Of a stretch of 64,000 nt of DNA, positions 9,185 to 17,721 are shown piece by piece. This DNA is from Sphingomonas chungangi (lineage in GTDB: Bacteria; Pseudomonadota; Alphaproteobacteria; Sphingomonadales; Sphingomonadaceae), in assembly GCF_013778325.1 (NCBI RefSeq), contig NZ_JACEIB010000006.1:248001-312000 (forward strand), written 5' to 3'. Under the pieces are notes generated by a model. That model saw only the letters and a program-made list of their open reading frames with translations. It made no database searches and was not told the origin of the DNA. Position 1 is the stretch's first letter. Each line of letters starts with the position of its first letter. Position numbers and translations under genes: made by a program.

Positions 9185-10410
9185 GCCGGCGCGTCGCCGT
9201 GACCGGCATGGGCTGCGTCAGCGGTCTCGGCCGGAACGTGGCGGAGACCTGGCGCCGCATCGTGGCGGGCGATGGCGCCATCCGCGATTTCGCCCTGCCG
9301 CGCGGTGACGGGACCAGCGCAGTGACGACGCGCGGACCCGCCGCGCCGGTCGATCATATCGACACGACGCGAATCGATGCGCGCTTCGATCCCCGCACGC
9401 TCGGCAAGCTCGATCCTCTGGTGAATTTTGCCGTCGTGGCGGCAACGGAAGCGGTGGAGCAGGCCAGCCTGTTCGGGCATCCGGTGCTCGATAATCGCAC
9501 CGCTGTCCTGCTCGGTTGCGGGAGCGGCGGCAATGCCACGTTCGAGGTCGGTTATCGCCGGCTGTTCGAGCACGGCCTCGATAAGGCGCATCCGCAGACG
9601 ATCCCCACCGGCATGATCTCGGCGCCAGCCAGCCGGATCGCGATGCTGTTCGGCATCCACGGGCCGGCGATGGTGCTGGCCAGCGCCTGCGCCTCCTCCG
9701 CCCACGCCATCGGCGAGGCGATGCACATGATCCGCGCCGGCCGGGTCGACGCGGCGATCGCCGGCGGGTCAGAGGCGTGCCTGACGCTGGGATCGTGGAT
9801 CGCGTGGAGCTCGCTGGGCGCGATGGCGGCCGATACCTGCCGCCCTTTCTCGATCGACCGGCAGGGGCTCGTGCTCGGCGAAGGCGCCGCAGTCTTCGTG
9901 CTGGAGGAATGGGAGTATGCCGTCGCGAGGGGTGCGACGATCCTCGGTGAACTGGCCGGTTATGGCGCGAGCAGCGACGCGGCGCACATCACCGCGCCCG
10001 ATCGCGCCGGCATCGAGCGCGCGATCCGCGCCGCCCATGGCGATGCCGGGCTACCGTTCGACACGCCGGCCCTCATTTCCAGCCACGGTACCGGCACCCG
10101 CCTGAACGACGCCACCGAGGCGGAGGCGCTGCGCGCGGTCTATGGCGAGGCGCTGGCCGCCGACACCGTGATCGCCACCAAATCGGCGCACGGCCACCTG
10201 ATCGGCGCGTCGGGTGCACTGGAATTTCTCCTCGGGTTGGTCGCGCTCCGCGAGAGGCAGGCGCCGCCGGTGCTCAATCATCTCGGCCCCGATCCGGCCT
10301 GCGACGTGCCGCTGGCGCTTGCGCCTCGCGCGATCGATCATGACTGGCTGGTTTCGAACAGCTTCGCGTTCGGCGGACTCAACGCCGTGCTGATCGGCCG
10401 CCGGGTATGA
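9181..10410 (+). CDS. Beta-ketoacyl-ACP synthase (FabF-like ketosynthase)
   Basis: Condensing enzyme of 409 residues with an intact Cys-His-His triad: Cys170 (LASACASSAH), His302 (SSHGTGTRLND) and His337 (KSAHGHLIGASG). The start is the TTG at 9181, which overlaps the upstream stop codon (TTGA) and gives the canonical N-terminus MSRRVAVTGMGCVSGLG. It overlaps the next gene by ATGA, pointing to translational coupling. In this operon it probably extends an ACP-bound acyl chain that is then handed to the type III PKS, which is inference from context. Confidence 0.9.
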   Translation: MSRRVAVTGMGCVSGLGRNVAETWRRIVAGDGAIRDFALPRGDGTSAVTTRGPAAPVDHIDTTRIDARFDPRTLGKLDPLVNFAVVAATEAVEQASLFGHPVLDNRTAVLLGCGSGGNATFEVGYRRLFEHGLDKAHPQTIPTGMISAPASRIAMLFGIHGPAMVLASACASSAHAIGEAMHMIRAGRVDAAIAGGSEACLTLGSWIAWSSLGAMAADTCRPFSIDRQGLVLGEGAAVFVLEEWEYAVARGATILGELAGYGASSDAAHITAPDRAGIERAIRAAHGDAGLPFDTPALISSHGTGTRLNDATEAEALRAVYGEALAADTVIATKSAHGHLIGASGALEFLLGLVALRERQAPPVLNHLGPDPACDVPLALAPRAIDHDWLVSNSFAFGGLNAVLIGRRV

Positions 10411-11495
10411 CCGCCGTCGCGCATATCAACCGCATCGGCACGGCCCTCCCGCCGCATCAGGTGCATGACGCGTTCGTCGGGTACGTCGCCGGCACCATCG
10501 CCGACGAAAAGCACCGGAAGGTGTTCGAGCGGATGGTCGCGCGGGCCGGTATCGAGCGGCGATTTTCCTACCTGCGGCCGGATGGCCGCGTGTCCGACGG
10601 GGAGCCGTTCTACGCGGTCGACGGGTGGCCCGGCACCGCCGAGCGCATGTCCCGGTATGAGGCCTGGGCACCAGAGTTGGCGATGGAGGCGATCGGGGCC
10701 CTCGGGCTGGATATCGGGGAGCGCGTGGCAATCACGCATCTCGTCGTGGCCTCCTGCACCGGCTTCATGGCACCGGGGCTCGATCAGATCATCATGGCGC
10801 GCGCGGGGTTGAATCCCGGTGTCGAGCGCACGCTGGTGGGCTTCATGGGCTGCTACGCGGCGGTCAACGCGCTGCGCGTGGCGCATCATATCGTCCGCTC
10901 GACGCCGGAAGCGCGCGTGCTGGTCGTCAACCTCGAACTGTGCACGCTGCATTTCCAGCAGACCGACGATCTCGAGCGCCTGCTGTCCATGCTGCTGTTC
11001 GGCGACGGATGCACCGCCGCGCTCGTTACCGCCGAGCCGGAAGGCATCGCCCTGAACGATTTTCGCGCGGCGACGATCGCCGAGACGGCGGGATCGATCA
11101 CTTGGCGGATCGGCGGGCAGGGCTTCGACATGCATCTCGGCGGCGAGGTGCCCGGCCATATCGGCCGCGCGCTGGCCGACGAACTGGCGCGGGGCGCGGC
11201 CGACGGGTTGCTGCGTGCCGCGAAGCCGGGGGATTACGACCTCTGGGCGGTGCACGCCGGCGGCCGTTCGATCCTCGATGCCGTGGAGCAGGGTTTCGGC
11301 CTCGCTCCGGACGCGCTGGACTGGTCGCGCGGCGTGCTGCGCGATTTCGGCAACATGTCGTCGGCGACCCTGATGTTCGTGCTGGCGCGGATGCTGGCCG
11401 GACGGGGCGATGCCGACCGTTCCGGCTTCGCCATTGCCTTCGGGCCGGGGCTGGCGGCCGAGAGCTTCCGCTTCACCCTGCTGGCCCGGCCATGA
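10407..11495 (+). CDS. Type III polyketide synthase (chalcone/alkylresorcinol synthase-like)
   Basis: A 362-residue thiolase-fold enzyme with the type III PKS signature. The triad is visible as Cys149 (VGFMGCYAAVNA), His283 (WAVHAGGRSILDAVE) and Asn316 (DFGNMSSATLMF), the last two matching the chalcone-synthase GGxxILDxVE and GNMSSA motifs. Known relatives condense an acyl starter with malonyl-CoA units and cyclise to pyrones, resorcinols or phloroglucinols. The neighbouring ACP and ketosynthase suggest an acyl-ACP starter, and the following methyltransferase and flavoprotein suggest tailoring of an aromatic ring. It overlaps both neighbours by ATGA. Confidence 0.9.
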   Translation: MTAVAHINRIGTALPPHQVHDAFVGYVAGTIADEKHRKVFERMVARAGIERRFSYLRPDGRVSDGEPFYAVDGWPGTAERMSRYEAWAPELAMEAIGALGLDIGERVAITHLVVASCTGFMAPGLDQIIMARAGLNPGVERTLVGFMGCYAAVNALRVAHHIVRSTPEARVLVVNLELCTLHFQQTDDLERLLSMLLFGDGCTAALVTAEPEGIALNDFRAATIAETAGSITWRIGGQGFDMHLGGEVPGHIGRALADELARGAADGLLRAAKPGDYDLWAVHAGGRSILDAVEQGFGLAPDALDWSRGVLRDFGNMSSATLMFVLARMLAGRGDADRSGFAIAFGPGLAAESFRFTLLARP

Positions 11496-12199
11496 GCAGC
11501 CTCGCATCCCGCTCGACCGAGGCCGAATGGATGGACGGCGAGGACGTCAGTCCGGAGGTATTCGCCGCCGTCGTGGCCGATCTCGCCACCGTCAACACGG
11601 TGACGCTGGCGCGCCCGCCGACGTTGGAATTCGTCGCGCTGGCGCTGCGCACGGTGCCGCCGGCGGCGCCCGTCACCATCCTCGACGTCGGCTTCGGCGA
11701 TGGCGACATGCTGCGCGCGATCGCCCGGCGCTTCCGTGGCCGGTCCGGATTGCGCCTGATCGGCTACGACATCAATCCGCGCAGCCAGCCTGCGGCCAGC
11801 GCCCGCACGCCGGAGGACATGCCGATCGAATACCGGACCGGTGACGCTTTCGCGATCGATCCCGGCGAGCCGGTCGATCTGATCATCAGCTCGCTCGTCA
11901 CGCATCATATGCGCGATCCGGAGATAGTCCGCTTCCTCGGCTGGATGGAGATGCGTGCCGCGCGGGGCTGGTTCGTCAACGATCTCCATCGGCACTGGAT
12001 CGCCTATCATGGCTTCCGGCTGCTCGGCGCGGTCGCGCGCTGGCATCCCTTCGTCCGTCACGATGGCGCGGTGTCGGTGGCGCGGAGCTTCCGGCGCGAC
12101 GACTGGGAGGCGATCATCGTCCGCGCCGGGCTCGACCGCGCGACGATCGCGCTGCGCTGGCACATGCCGTTCCGCTGGTGTCTCGGCCGGCTGCGATGA
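11492..12199 (+). CDS. Class I SAM-dependent methyltransferase (PKS tailoring)
   Basis: A 235-residue Rossmann-type methyltransferase. Motif I is VTILDVGFGDGDML (about residues 61-74), followed by an acidic ribose-binding position in LIGYDINPRS and motif IV-like DLIISSLVTHHM. The start at 11492 overlaps the PKS stop by ATGA; an upstream extension of the open frame is only a shadow of the PKS gene. It probably O- or C-methylates the polyketide product. Its place between a type III PKS and a flavoprotein resembles the logic of Streptomyces srsABC, although srsB is a different methyltransferase type. Confidence 0.85.
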   Translation: MSSLASRSTEAEWMDGEDVSPEVFAAVVADLATVNTVTLARPPTLEFVALALRTVPPAAPVTILDVGFGDGDMLRAIARRFRGRSGLRLIGYDINPRSQPAASARTPEDMPIEYRTGDAFAIDPGEPVDLIISSLVTHHMRDPEIVRFLGWMEMRAARGWFVNDLHRHWIAYHGFRLLGAVARWHPFVRHDGAVSVARSFRRDDWEAIIVRAGLDRATIALRWHMPFRWCLGRLR

Positions 12200-13284
12200 G
12201 CGAGATCGCGATTGTTGGTGGCGGGCTGGCAGGCGGTGCGGCCGCGACATTGCTCGCCCGTGAGAGCCGGCGGGTGATCCTGCTGGAGCGCGATGCCGAG
12301 CCTGCCCACCGCATCTGCGGCGAGTTCATCTCGGGCGACGCGGCGGCGATGCTGGACCGGCTGGGCCTGGATCTTGAGCGGCTCGGCGCGACGCGGATGG
12401 ATCGGATGCGGATCGTGTCGGAGACGCGGACGATCACCGCTCCGTTACCCTTCGCCGCCTTCGGCCTGACCCGCAAGCGGCTGGATTCCGCGCTGCTCGA
12501 TCTCGCTGCGGCGGCGGGAGCGCGTATCGAGCGTGGGGTCGCAGCCCGCAAGATCGAAGGGCGGCGCGTCGAGAGCCGTCTTGGCACGATCGATCCGGGC
12601 GCCTTGCTGCTTGCCAGCGGCAAGCATGACGTGCGCGGCGCCCCACGTCCGACGGAGGGATGCGATCAGGACTTTGTCGGCTTCAAGACCTACTGGCGAT
12701 TGGGTGCTGCGGCCACAGCGGGATTGCGTGGCCATATCGAGATCCTCCTCTTCCCCGATGGCTACGCAGGACTCCAGCTGGTCGAGGGGGGGCTGGCGAA
12801 CCTCTGCCTGCTCGTCCGCAAATCCCGCTTTACCGAAATGGGGGGAGGCTGGTCGGCGTTGTTGAACGCCCTGCTCAAACTGCCGCGGTTTGCTCTTCGC
12901 CTCGCCGACGGAGAGCAAATCCTCGAAAAGCCGCTGGCGATCGCAGGCGTGCCCTATGGCTTTGTCCACCGCGCGAGCCCCGGTTCGAACGAACTCGCCT
13001 TTCGCCTCGGCGATCAGGCGGCGGTGATCCCGTCCTTCTGCGGCGATGGCATGGCGATCGCCCTGCACAGCGCACGGCGCGCTGCCGAGACTCTCATGGC
13101 CGGAGGCGGCCCGGACGATCATCACCATGCGCTGCACGCCGATCTGGCGGGTCAGGTGCGCTTGGCGATGCGAATTCAGCGGATCGGTGGACGTGAGCGG
13201 CTACAGAGCATGTTGCTCGGCGCGATCTCGCTCGCGCCGGCTCTGTTGCCCTGGCTTGCTCAAGCGACCCGCGTCCGGACGTAA
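12196..13284 (+). CDS. FAD-dependent oxidoreductase (geranylgeranyl reductase/hydroxylase-like)
   Basis: Flavoprotein of 362 residues with the N-terminal dinucleotide motif IVGGGLAGGAAA (residues 6-17), an ERD ribose-binding end, CGEFIS at 41-46, and the second FAD motif GDQAAVIPSFCGDGMAIAL in the C-terminal part. CGExxS and the G-D-A-A region place it with the group that includes geranylgeranyl reductases and aromatic monooxygenases. ATG 12196 overlaps the methyltransferase stop codon. As last gene of the ACP-KS-PKS-MT cluster it most likely oxidises or reduces the polyketide product. Confidence 0.87.
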   Translation: MSEIAIVGGGLAGGAAATLLARESRRVILLERDAEPAHRICGEFISGDAAAMLDRLGLDLERLGATRMDRMRIVSETRTITAPLPFAAFGLTRKRLDSALLDLAAAAGARIERGVAARKIEGRRVESRLGTIDPGALLLASGKHDVRGAPRPTEGCDQDFVGFKTYWRLGAAATAGLRGHIEILLFPDGYAGLQLVEGGLANLCLLVRKSRFTEMGGGWSALLNALLKLPRFALRLADGEQILEKPLAIAGVPYGFVHRASPGSNELAFRLGDQAAVIPSFCGDGMAIALHSARRAAETLMAGGGPDDHHHALHADLAGQVRLAMRIQRIGGRERLQSMLLGAISLAPALLPWLAQATRVRT

Positions 13285-13298
13285 CGACGAGACGATAT

Positions 13299-13481
13299 TC
13301 AGATTTTCACGGTGGCGGGCGATTTTGAGAACGCCCCTTGTTCAGCGCACGAGCGATCGAGCAGGCCATGCCGGAAAAGCTCTTCCTCTTCATCGGAGTG
13401 TTCGCCGTGATTGGCAATGTTTGCCAAGCAGTCCGCAGCGCAACGCCCAATCCGCTCGCCTTTTGTAACAGTCTGTTTCAT
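13299..13481 (-). CDS. Possible small hypothetical protein next to the att site
   Basis: A 60-codon frame starting at an ATG 9 bp left of the tRNA-Lys fragment, with an acidic stretch NHGEHSDEEEELFRHG. I recognise no family and see no strong ribosome binding site. It would be host sequence just downstream of the ancestral tRNA-Lys or a remnant of an older insert. Coding status is doubtful. Confidence 0.25.
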   Translation of the reverse strand: MKQTVTKGERIGRCAADCLANIANHGEHSDEEEELFRHGLLDRSCAEQGAFSKSPATVKI

Positions 13482-13489
13482 CGGAAAAA

Positions 13490-13534
13490 TGGTGGACGCA
13501 CTTGGGCTCGAACCAAGGACCCGCTGATTAAGAG
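13490..13534 (-). repeat. attL-like direct repeat: 3' part of tRNA-Lys(CTT)
   Basis: On the minus strand this 45-bp segment reads as the 3' portion of a tRNA: most of the anticodon loop, 3' anticodon stem, variable loop, T arm (CTTGG TTCGAGC CCAAG), acceptor 3' strand and an encoded CCA. It is identical to 17509-17553. Homology to tRNA stops inside the anticodon loop, after which element sequence begins, as expected for an integrase crossover site. No D arm or 5' acceptor strand is present, so it is not a functional tRNA gene. Confidence 0.88.
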
Positions 13535-13574
13535 GGCTTTTCGGGGCACGGAAAACGGCGATTTTTAAGTAGAC

Positions 13575-13595
13575 CACCTGACGAAAAATCAGGTG
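13575..13595. repeat. Inverted repeat in the left end of the element
   Basis: CACCTGA and TCAGGTG form a perfect 7-bp hairpin stem around a 7-base A-rich loop, 41 bp inside the left att copy and 168 bp before the integrase. It could be an integrase/excisionase arm site or a terminator. The rest of 13535-13762 holds no recognisable gene. Confidence 0.45.
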
Positions 13596-13762
13596 CTCCA
13601 AGTCCGAAAACATCGCAAAATCAGATATAAAGCGGTTGTTAAGAGCCGGAATGTAGTCCTGTGCCCCAGATGTGCACTGCAAGGGCACGAGGGCGGCGAG
13701 ATGATTAGGGCCACGGACCGAACGGTCCCTATGTCATTGCAACTCCGAAACGAGTTTGGCCG

Positions 13763-15043
13763 GTGAGCAGGTCCGCGCTAGATGTCATGACGCTCAACGA
13801 CCTCCGTGTCGAAGGGCTGCAGTCGGGTGTCCGACGACGCACGATAGCCGATCGCGAATGCGACCACCTGTTCTTAATCGTGCATCCATCGGATCGGAAA
13901 ACGTGGCTGTGGCGTGGTCGTATCGATGGACGGCCAGAGAAGATGACGCTCGGCATTTTTCCATACTGCGACACGAAGACTGCCCGTGCCAAAGCACGCA
14001 ACATAACAGCGGAACGGGCGGCGGGGCGGAACGAGGTTGCGGAACAGCGAAGAGCGAAACAGCGGGAGCGCCAATCGCGCACCATGACATGCGATCGTGC
14101 ATTCGAACTCTACATCGAAAACTATTGCCGCGCTTGGAACAAGACATGGCCGGAGAAGAAACGCATCTACGATCGGGAGGTTTCACCACGCATCGGGTCG
14201 ATGCCTATATCGGAGGTCGAGTTCGAGCATCTGATTCCGATTCTGAGTCAGAAGGCAGTGACCGCGCCGATTCAATCCAATCGCATTCGGTGTCATCTTA
14301 TCCACTGGTTTCAATGGTGCACGAGACATGGTCGACATTTAATCCATCTCGAAGCGAACGTCGCTCGTGATCTTCCGCGATTTGGTCGTGCGCGTTCGCG
14401 AAAGCGAGTCCTGAATGATTATGAGTTGTCGTTACTGATGAAAGTTTTGAACGATTCTACGTCATTATACGCGGAGCCGGTAAAGTTCATTCTCCATACT
14501 GGATGCCGAAGAGCGGAAGCCTTCGAAATGAGATGGGATGAGTTGAGAGAATTGGAGCCAGAAGGGAATTGGATACTCCCCGCCGAGAGGTCAAAAAATC
14601 AGCGCGAACTCGTCCTTCCTCTCCCAGCAATCATGGTGGAGATGTTGAAGGACCGGCGCGTGGCCCGAGGGGACAGTCAATTAGTTTGGCCGACTATGGG
14701 CAGGAGCGGGAAGGGGATGAGCGGTTTTTCAAAGGCCGTTAGGAGCTTTCAATCAGCCATGCGCGAATTGGCAGCGGAAGATGGCAGCGAGATCGATCAT
14801 TGGGTGCTTCATGATCTAAGGCGCACATTTATCACAAGGATGCACGGCATCCGCGATCAGTATAAGCGGCGTTTTCCCCGCGATACTATTTTCTCGGTGA
14901 CTAATCACAAACTGTCTGGGATGCCGGGTATATACAATCGGTACGATTATTATGAGGATAAGAGGGAGGCGCTTGAAGCGTGGGCAAAATTCCTAGAAAA
15001 TCTCAAAGTTAGAGAATGCAGGCAGCTTTCTTTGTTCACTTAA
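13763..15043 (+). CDS. Tyrosine recombinase/integrase
   Basis: Site-specific recombinase of 426 residues of the P4/DUF4102-type integrase group. An N-terminal arm-binding domain (MTLGIFPYCDTKTARAKA) leads into a SAM-like core-binding domain and the catalytic domain. Catalytic residues visible are Arg249 (HTGCRRAEAFEM), His350 and Arg353 (LHDLRRTF), His382 and a Tyr near 391 (GIYNRYDY). The GTG at 13763 is the longest start; ATG 13787 is also possible. Its gene lies 229 bp inside the left att copy, as is usual for tRNA-targeting elements, and its codon use is AT-richer than the surrounding chromosome. Confidence 0.92.
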   Translation: MSRSALDVMTLNDLRVEGLQSGVRRRTIADRECDHLFLIVHPSDRKTWLWRGRIDGRPEKMTLGIFPYCDTKTARAKARNITAERAAGRNEVAEQRRAKQRERQSRTMTCDRAFELYIENYCRAWNKTWPEKKRIYDREVSPRIGSMPISEVEFEHLIPILSQKAVTAPIQSNRIRCHLIHWFQWCTRHGRHLIHLEANVARDLPRFGRARSRKRVLNDYELSLLMKVLNDSTSLYAEPVKFILHTGCRRAEAFEMRWDELRELEPEGNWILPAERSKNQRELVLPLPAIMVEMLKDRRVARGDSQLVWPTMGRSGKGMSGFSKAVRSFQSAMRELAAEDGSEIDHWVLHDLRRTFITRMHGIRDQYKRRFPRDTIFSVTNHKLSGMPGIYNRYDYYEDKREALEAWAKFLENLKVRECRQLSLFT

Positions 15044-15059
15044 TTCGGATTTTTGAAAG

Positions 15060-17156
15060 TTAATCGTTAACGATCTTCGAGATTACGGCTACCATCCCCT
15101 CAGGCTTAACGCCTAGCTCAGCCATGCGGCTGACGATTAGGTTCCGTAGAACCTCGTATCCAATGGATAGCGAAGAAGCCTTGGCGAACTCCCGCAAAAT
15201 CTCCCTGCCCGGTAGATTTTTTATCCATGTGCCATCAGAAAATGACTGCTCGATCTCTACACGGATTGCTTGCTCCTCCGCGAGCAGCGCAGATTCAGAT
15301 AGCCCGGATGCGATTTCGTTCTGCATTCTTGTCATTGAGCGGCCAATTGCTCCGGAGAGGTCGTGTGCGACGGTTAGAGTATCCGGCGAAAATCCAAGAT
15401 CAATGGATCGCACGAGGCGTGCGTTGGCTAACGACCGAATACGATGAACTAGCAGGGCCGGTACAGTCAGCCGAGCGGCACTCTCTAGGTCTTTTCGGAT
15501 AGAATCGGCATCCTTTGTCGTGCGCGGATCAATCGCGTTAACGACGTGGGCTATTACTTCCGGATCAAGAAGATAGTTCTCTATATGATACACGTCCCAC
15601 GAGAATCTGTTTACCGCATCGGTGGCTGCCATCGGGCCGTCTGTATCTCGATCAACAATGGCATAGAACTTAGTGGGAACATCACCTTTCTGGTATGCGC
15701 GCTCCAAAACTTCATGAAGTAATTTCACTCGGGCTTTATTTGTCCCCGATATTAGATTGATACCTCTCAGTTCCTCGGAGAAGAGTGTACCAGCAAGCGT
15801 CTTGTCGAAATCCGAATCTCCTCCTCCTTCGAAGATTAGCCCTTTCCCACCGGGGCGGTATGCAGCAAGGTCGCCGACCAAGTCCGCGAGGACCGAGTCT
15901 AGATCGCCCGAAACTACGAGCGGTCGAAGTTGCGAGTCTTGGGCGCCGTCTGCGCCGCAAGGAAGCATATGGAAGACGTTAAATCCAGGTTTTCCAACCG
16001 CTTCGCGAATGAGCGCGTCAGAGTGTGTTACCAGCCAAAGTTGATTTTGAAGCGCTTCCCCAAGGTGCTTCCTGTAAAATTCCGGAAGCCCTCGAATTAG
16101 CCGAGGATTCAAATGGAGTTCAGGTTCATCGAGTAGAATAATCGAGTCACGCGGTGCTGAACTCCGGATTCGGAGATAGCCATATAGGATTTCCTTTTCG
16201 CCTGAACTTAGTTCATCAAGATCATGCTCTGTTCCAGACTGCGTTAGGACGGGGAATGCTAAGCTGCCTTCGATTGTAGGGCGTGGCCCGAGAAACTTTT
16301 TGTCTGGAAAAAACGCTTCGAAAAGCTCTTTGAGTGTTGCCGTCAATGATTGTGGAGAGCCTTCGTCAACAGGGCCAGCTTTTTCTGCCAATAGCTCCTT
16401 GACGTAATTCCCGGCCATTTCGCTCTTCACGTTATTATATTTATTATTGTAATTATAGATACTGCTTTGGCTATAAGTCTGATTGGCTGTTTCCAGATTA
16501 AGATTTATGCCTTGGACGTTTTCCCGACCATAATGCCGTTGGGCACCGTGAAAATCCATGACGCCTATCTGTCTTGGGCGATAGTTGCTGAACACGACGG
16601 CGAGGAGCCGAGATTCGGCTATCGTAACCCGGCCATCCGGCTGAATCTCGATCGCCCCAATCAGTGATGGAGCGGCCAGTTCTTCGAGGAGGCCCGGCAA
16701 CTCGTTGACCACGCGCTGAGTGACCTCGGGCTGGCGCTCGCGAAATTGCGCTGCGAATAGCGCTTTGTGAAAGCCGCCGTATTGAAAAGCCTCCGGCAGC
16801 ACACTTTGCCATATGGTAGCCTCAAGCAATTCGGCGGCGTGGCCGTTGATGTACGCCTTCTCATTATCGCGAAGACGGAAATGACATTCGATGTGGCAGG
16901 GTTTGGTTTCGTCGTTGAACAAACCTTTTAGGTTGGTTGCCCCGCCCGTTAGCTGGATCTGAAACTCACCGAAAAAGTGTTGCCACTCATTCTGCTGATA
17001 GCCACCGTAGGTCGATTTGAGGAGCCGGATCGCATCGAAGATGCAGGATTTTCCAGAGCCGTTTTGGCCGGCGATAATGATCGTGTCACCGAGGTTCTCA
17101 GCCTCGACGCTGACGATACCGCGAAAATTGTGGATGACGATTTTTTCGATCTTCAT
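15060..17156 (-). CDS. AAA/ABC-type ATPase with TOPRIM-like (DUF4435/OLD-like) C-terminus, predicted defence protein
   Basis: A 698-residue protein. The N-terminal SMC/RecF-like ATPase has Walker A GQNGSGKS (30-37), ABC signature LSSGEKE (316-322), Walker B SIILLDEPELHLN (about 338-350) and the switch histidine in THSD (377-380). The C-terminal domain has Glu443 (IFEGGGDSDFDK), an acidic YAIVDRDTD (498-506) and HIENYLL (524-530), matching the TOPRIM-like metal-binding pattern of OLD nucleases and DUF4435 proteins. Such fusions are typical of anti-phage systems and other mobile-element cargo. It is the sole cargo of the 4-kb element, convergent with the integrase with 16 bp between stops. The specific defence system is not identifiable. 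Confidence 0.85.
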   Translation of the reverse strand: MKIEKIVIHNFRGIVSVEAENLGDTIIIAGQNGSGKSCIFDAIRLLKSTYGGYQQNEWQHFFGEFQIQLTGGATNLKGLFNDETKPCHIECHFRLRDNEKAYINGHAAELLEATIWQSVLPEAFQYGGFHKALFAAQFRERQPEVTQRVVNELPGLLEELAAPSLIGAIEIQPDGRVTIAESRLLAVVFSNYRPRQIGVMDFHGAQRHYGRENVQGINLNLETANQTYSQSSIYNYNNKYNNVKSEMAGNYVKELLAEKAGPVDEGSPQSLTATLKELFEAFFPDKKFLGPRPTIEGSLAFPVLTQSGTEHDLDELSSGEKEILYGYLRIRSSAPRDSIILLDEPELHLNPRLIRGLPEFYRKHLGEALQNQLWLVTHSDALIREAVGKPGFNVFHMLPCGADGAQDSQLRPLVVSGDLDSVLADLVGDLAAYRPGGKGLIFEGGGDSDFDKTLAGTLFSEELRGINLISGTNKARVKLLHEVLERAYQKGDVPTKFYAIVDRDTDGPMAATDAVNRFSWDVYHIENYLLDPEVIAHVVNAIDPRTTKDADSIRKDLESAARLTVPALLVHRIRSLANARLVRSIDLGFSPDTLTVAHDLSGAIGRSMTRMQNEIASGLSESALLAEEQAIRVEIEQSFSDGTWIKNLPGREILREFAKASSLSIGYEVLRNLIVSRMAELGVKPEGMVAVISKIVND

Positions 17157-17284
17157 TGGCTCGATCCATCGCGTTGGCGTCTGTGAAGCGTATCACCAAT
17201 GAGCATCAGGATTGAAAGCGCTGATTGTCGTCCGTCGTTCACCATCTGATCGCTAAAATCGACCAAAAGCCGACTGCGGATTTT

Positions 17285-17322
17285 TCAGGGCGAGCCTTGT
17301 GCTTCAGGGCGAGCCTTGTGCT
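17285..17322. repeat. 19-bp tandem duplication
   Basis: TCAGGGCGAGCCTTGTGCT occurs twice back to back (17285-17303 and 17304-17322) in the non-coding right end of the 4-kb element, about 190 bp left of the second att copy. The gap 17157-17721 contains this duplication and the att copy but no gene I can support. Confidence 0.85.
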
Positions 17323-17508
17323 GATGTCGAGTCGCGTATCGCGCCCGACAAGGGCGTGTGTTTAGTTTTGTGTGTTTGTCGCCCCCTAACGATGACCGCC
17401 GTGTGTTCAAACGTGTGTTCGGCCCTCTTTTGGGGCGCTCAAATCGACAAAAACCGCGAATTGAGCAAGCGGTTCTTCCGCTAACCCTTTGATTTCCTAG
17501 GAAAGTTT

Positions 17509-17553
17509 TGGTGGACGCACTTGGGCTCGAACCAAGGACCCGCTGATTAAGAG
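17509..17553 (-). repeat. Second att copy: 3' part of tRNA-Lys(CTT)
   Basis: Identical over 45 bp to 13490-13534. Here the tRNA match continues a few bases (TCAGC, to 17558), completing the anticodon stem-loop with anticodon CTT, but the D arm and 5' acceptor strand are still absent. The sequence beyond is element-specific. An intact tRNA-Lys would be expected at the far right end of whatever element starts here, and none is seen in the window. Confidence 0.88.
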
Positions 17554-17721
17554 TCAGCGCCAGAGGGGTTTCAGGGGGTCTCAAGCCGTCCAGCCCGAAT
17601 CGGAACGAAAGCTTAATATACTGAAAATACGAGATTTATTGTCCAAGGGTGTCTCGGGCGATCTCGCCCTAGCACCTCGAAAATGTTGCCCAGATGTTGC
17701 CCAGCAGCTATGCTTAGGCCC

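Larger units (their letters stand above)
13490..17508. mobile_element. 4,019-bp integrative element with one integrase and one predicted defence gene
   Basis: Bounded by the two identical 45-bp tRNA-Lys 3' fragments. It contains only a tyrosine integrase (13763-15043) and a convergent ATPase/TOPRIM gene (15060-17156). Base composition is visibly AT-richer than the flanks (for example around 14,400-17,100), supporting transfer. The left 270 bp hold an inverted repeat (13575-13595) and no gene; the right end holds a 19-bp tandem duplication. Both integrases in the area lie just right of a tRNA fragment and point right, so this looks like tandem accretion of two elements at one tRNA. Confidence 0.8.

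Noticed and set aside
13490-13534. A functional tRNA-Lys gene
   Set aside because: Only the 3' part is present; no D arm or 5' acceptor strand follows in either copy.
13299-13688. A protein frame crossing the att copy with LNQRVLGSSPSAST (also at 17285-17584)
   Set aside because: This peptide is the well-known false translation of a tRNA 3' end; frames across it are not genes.
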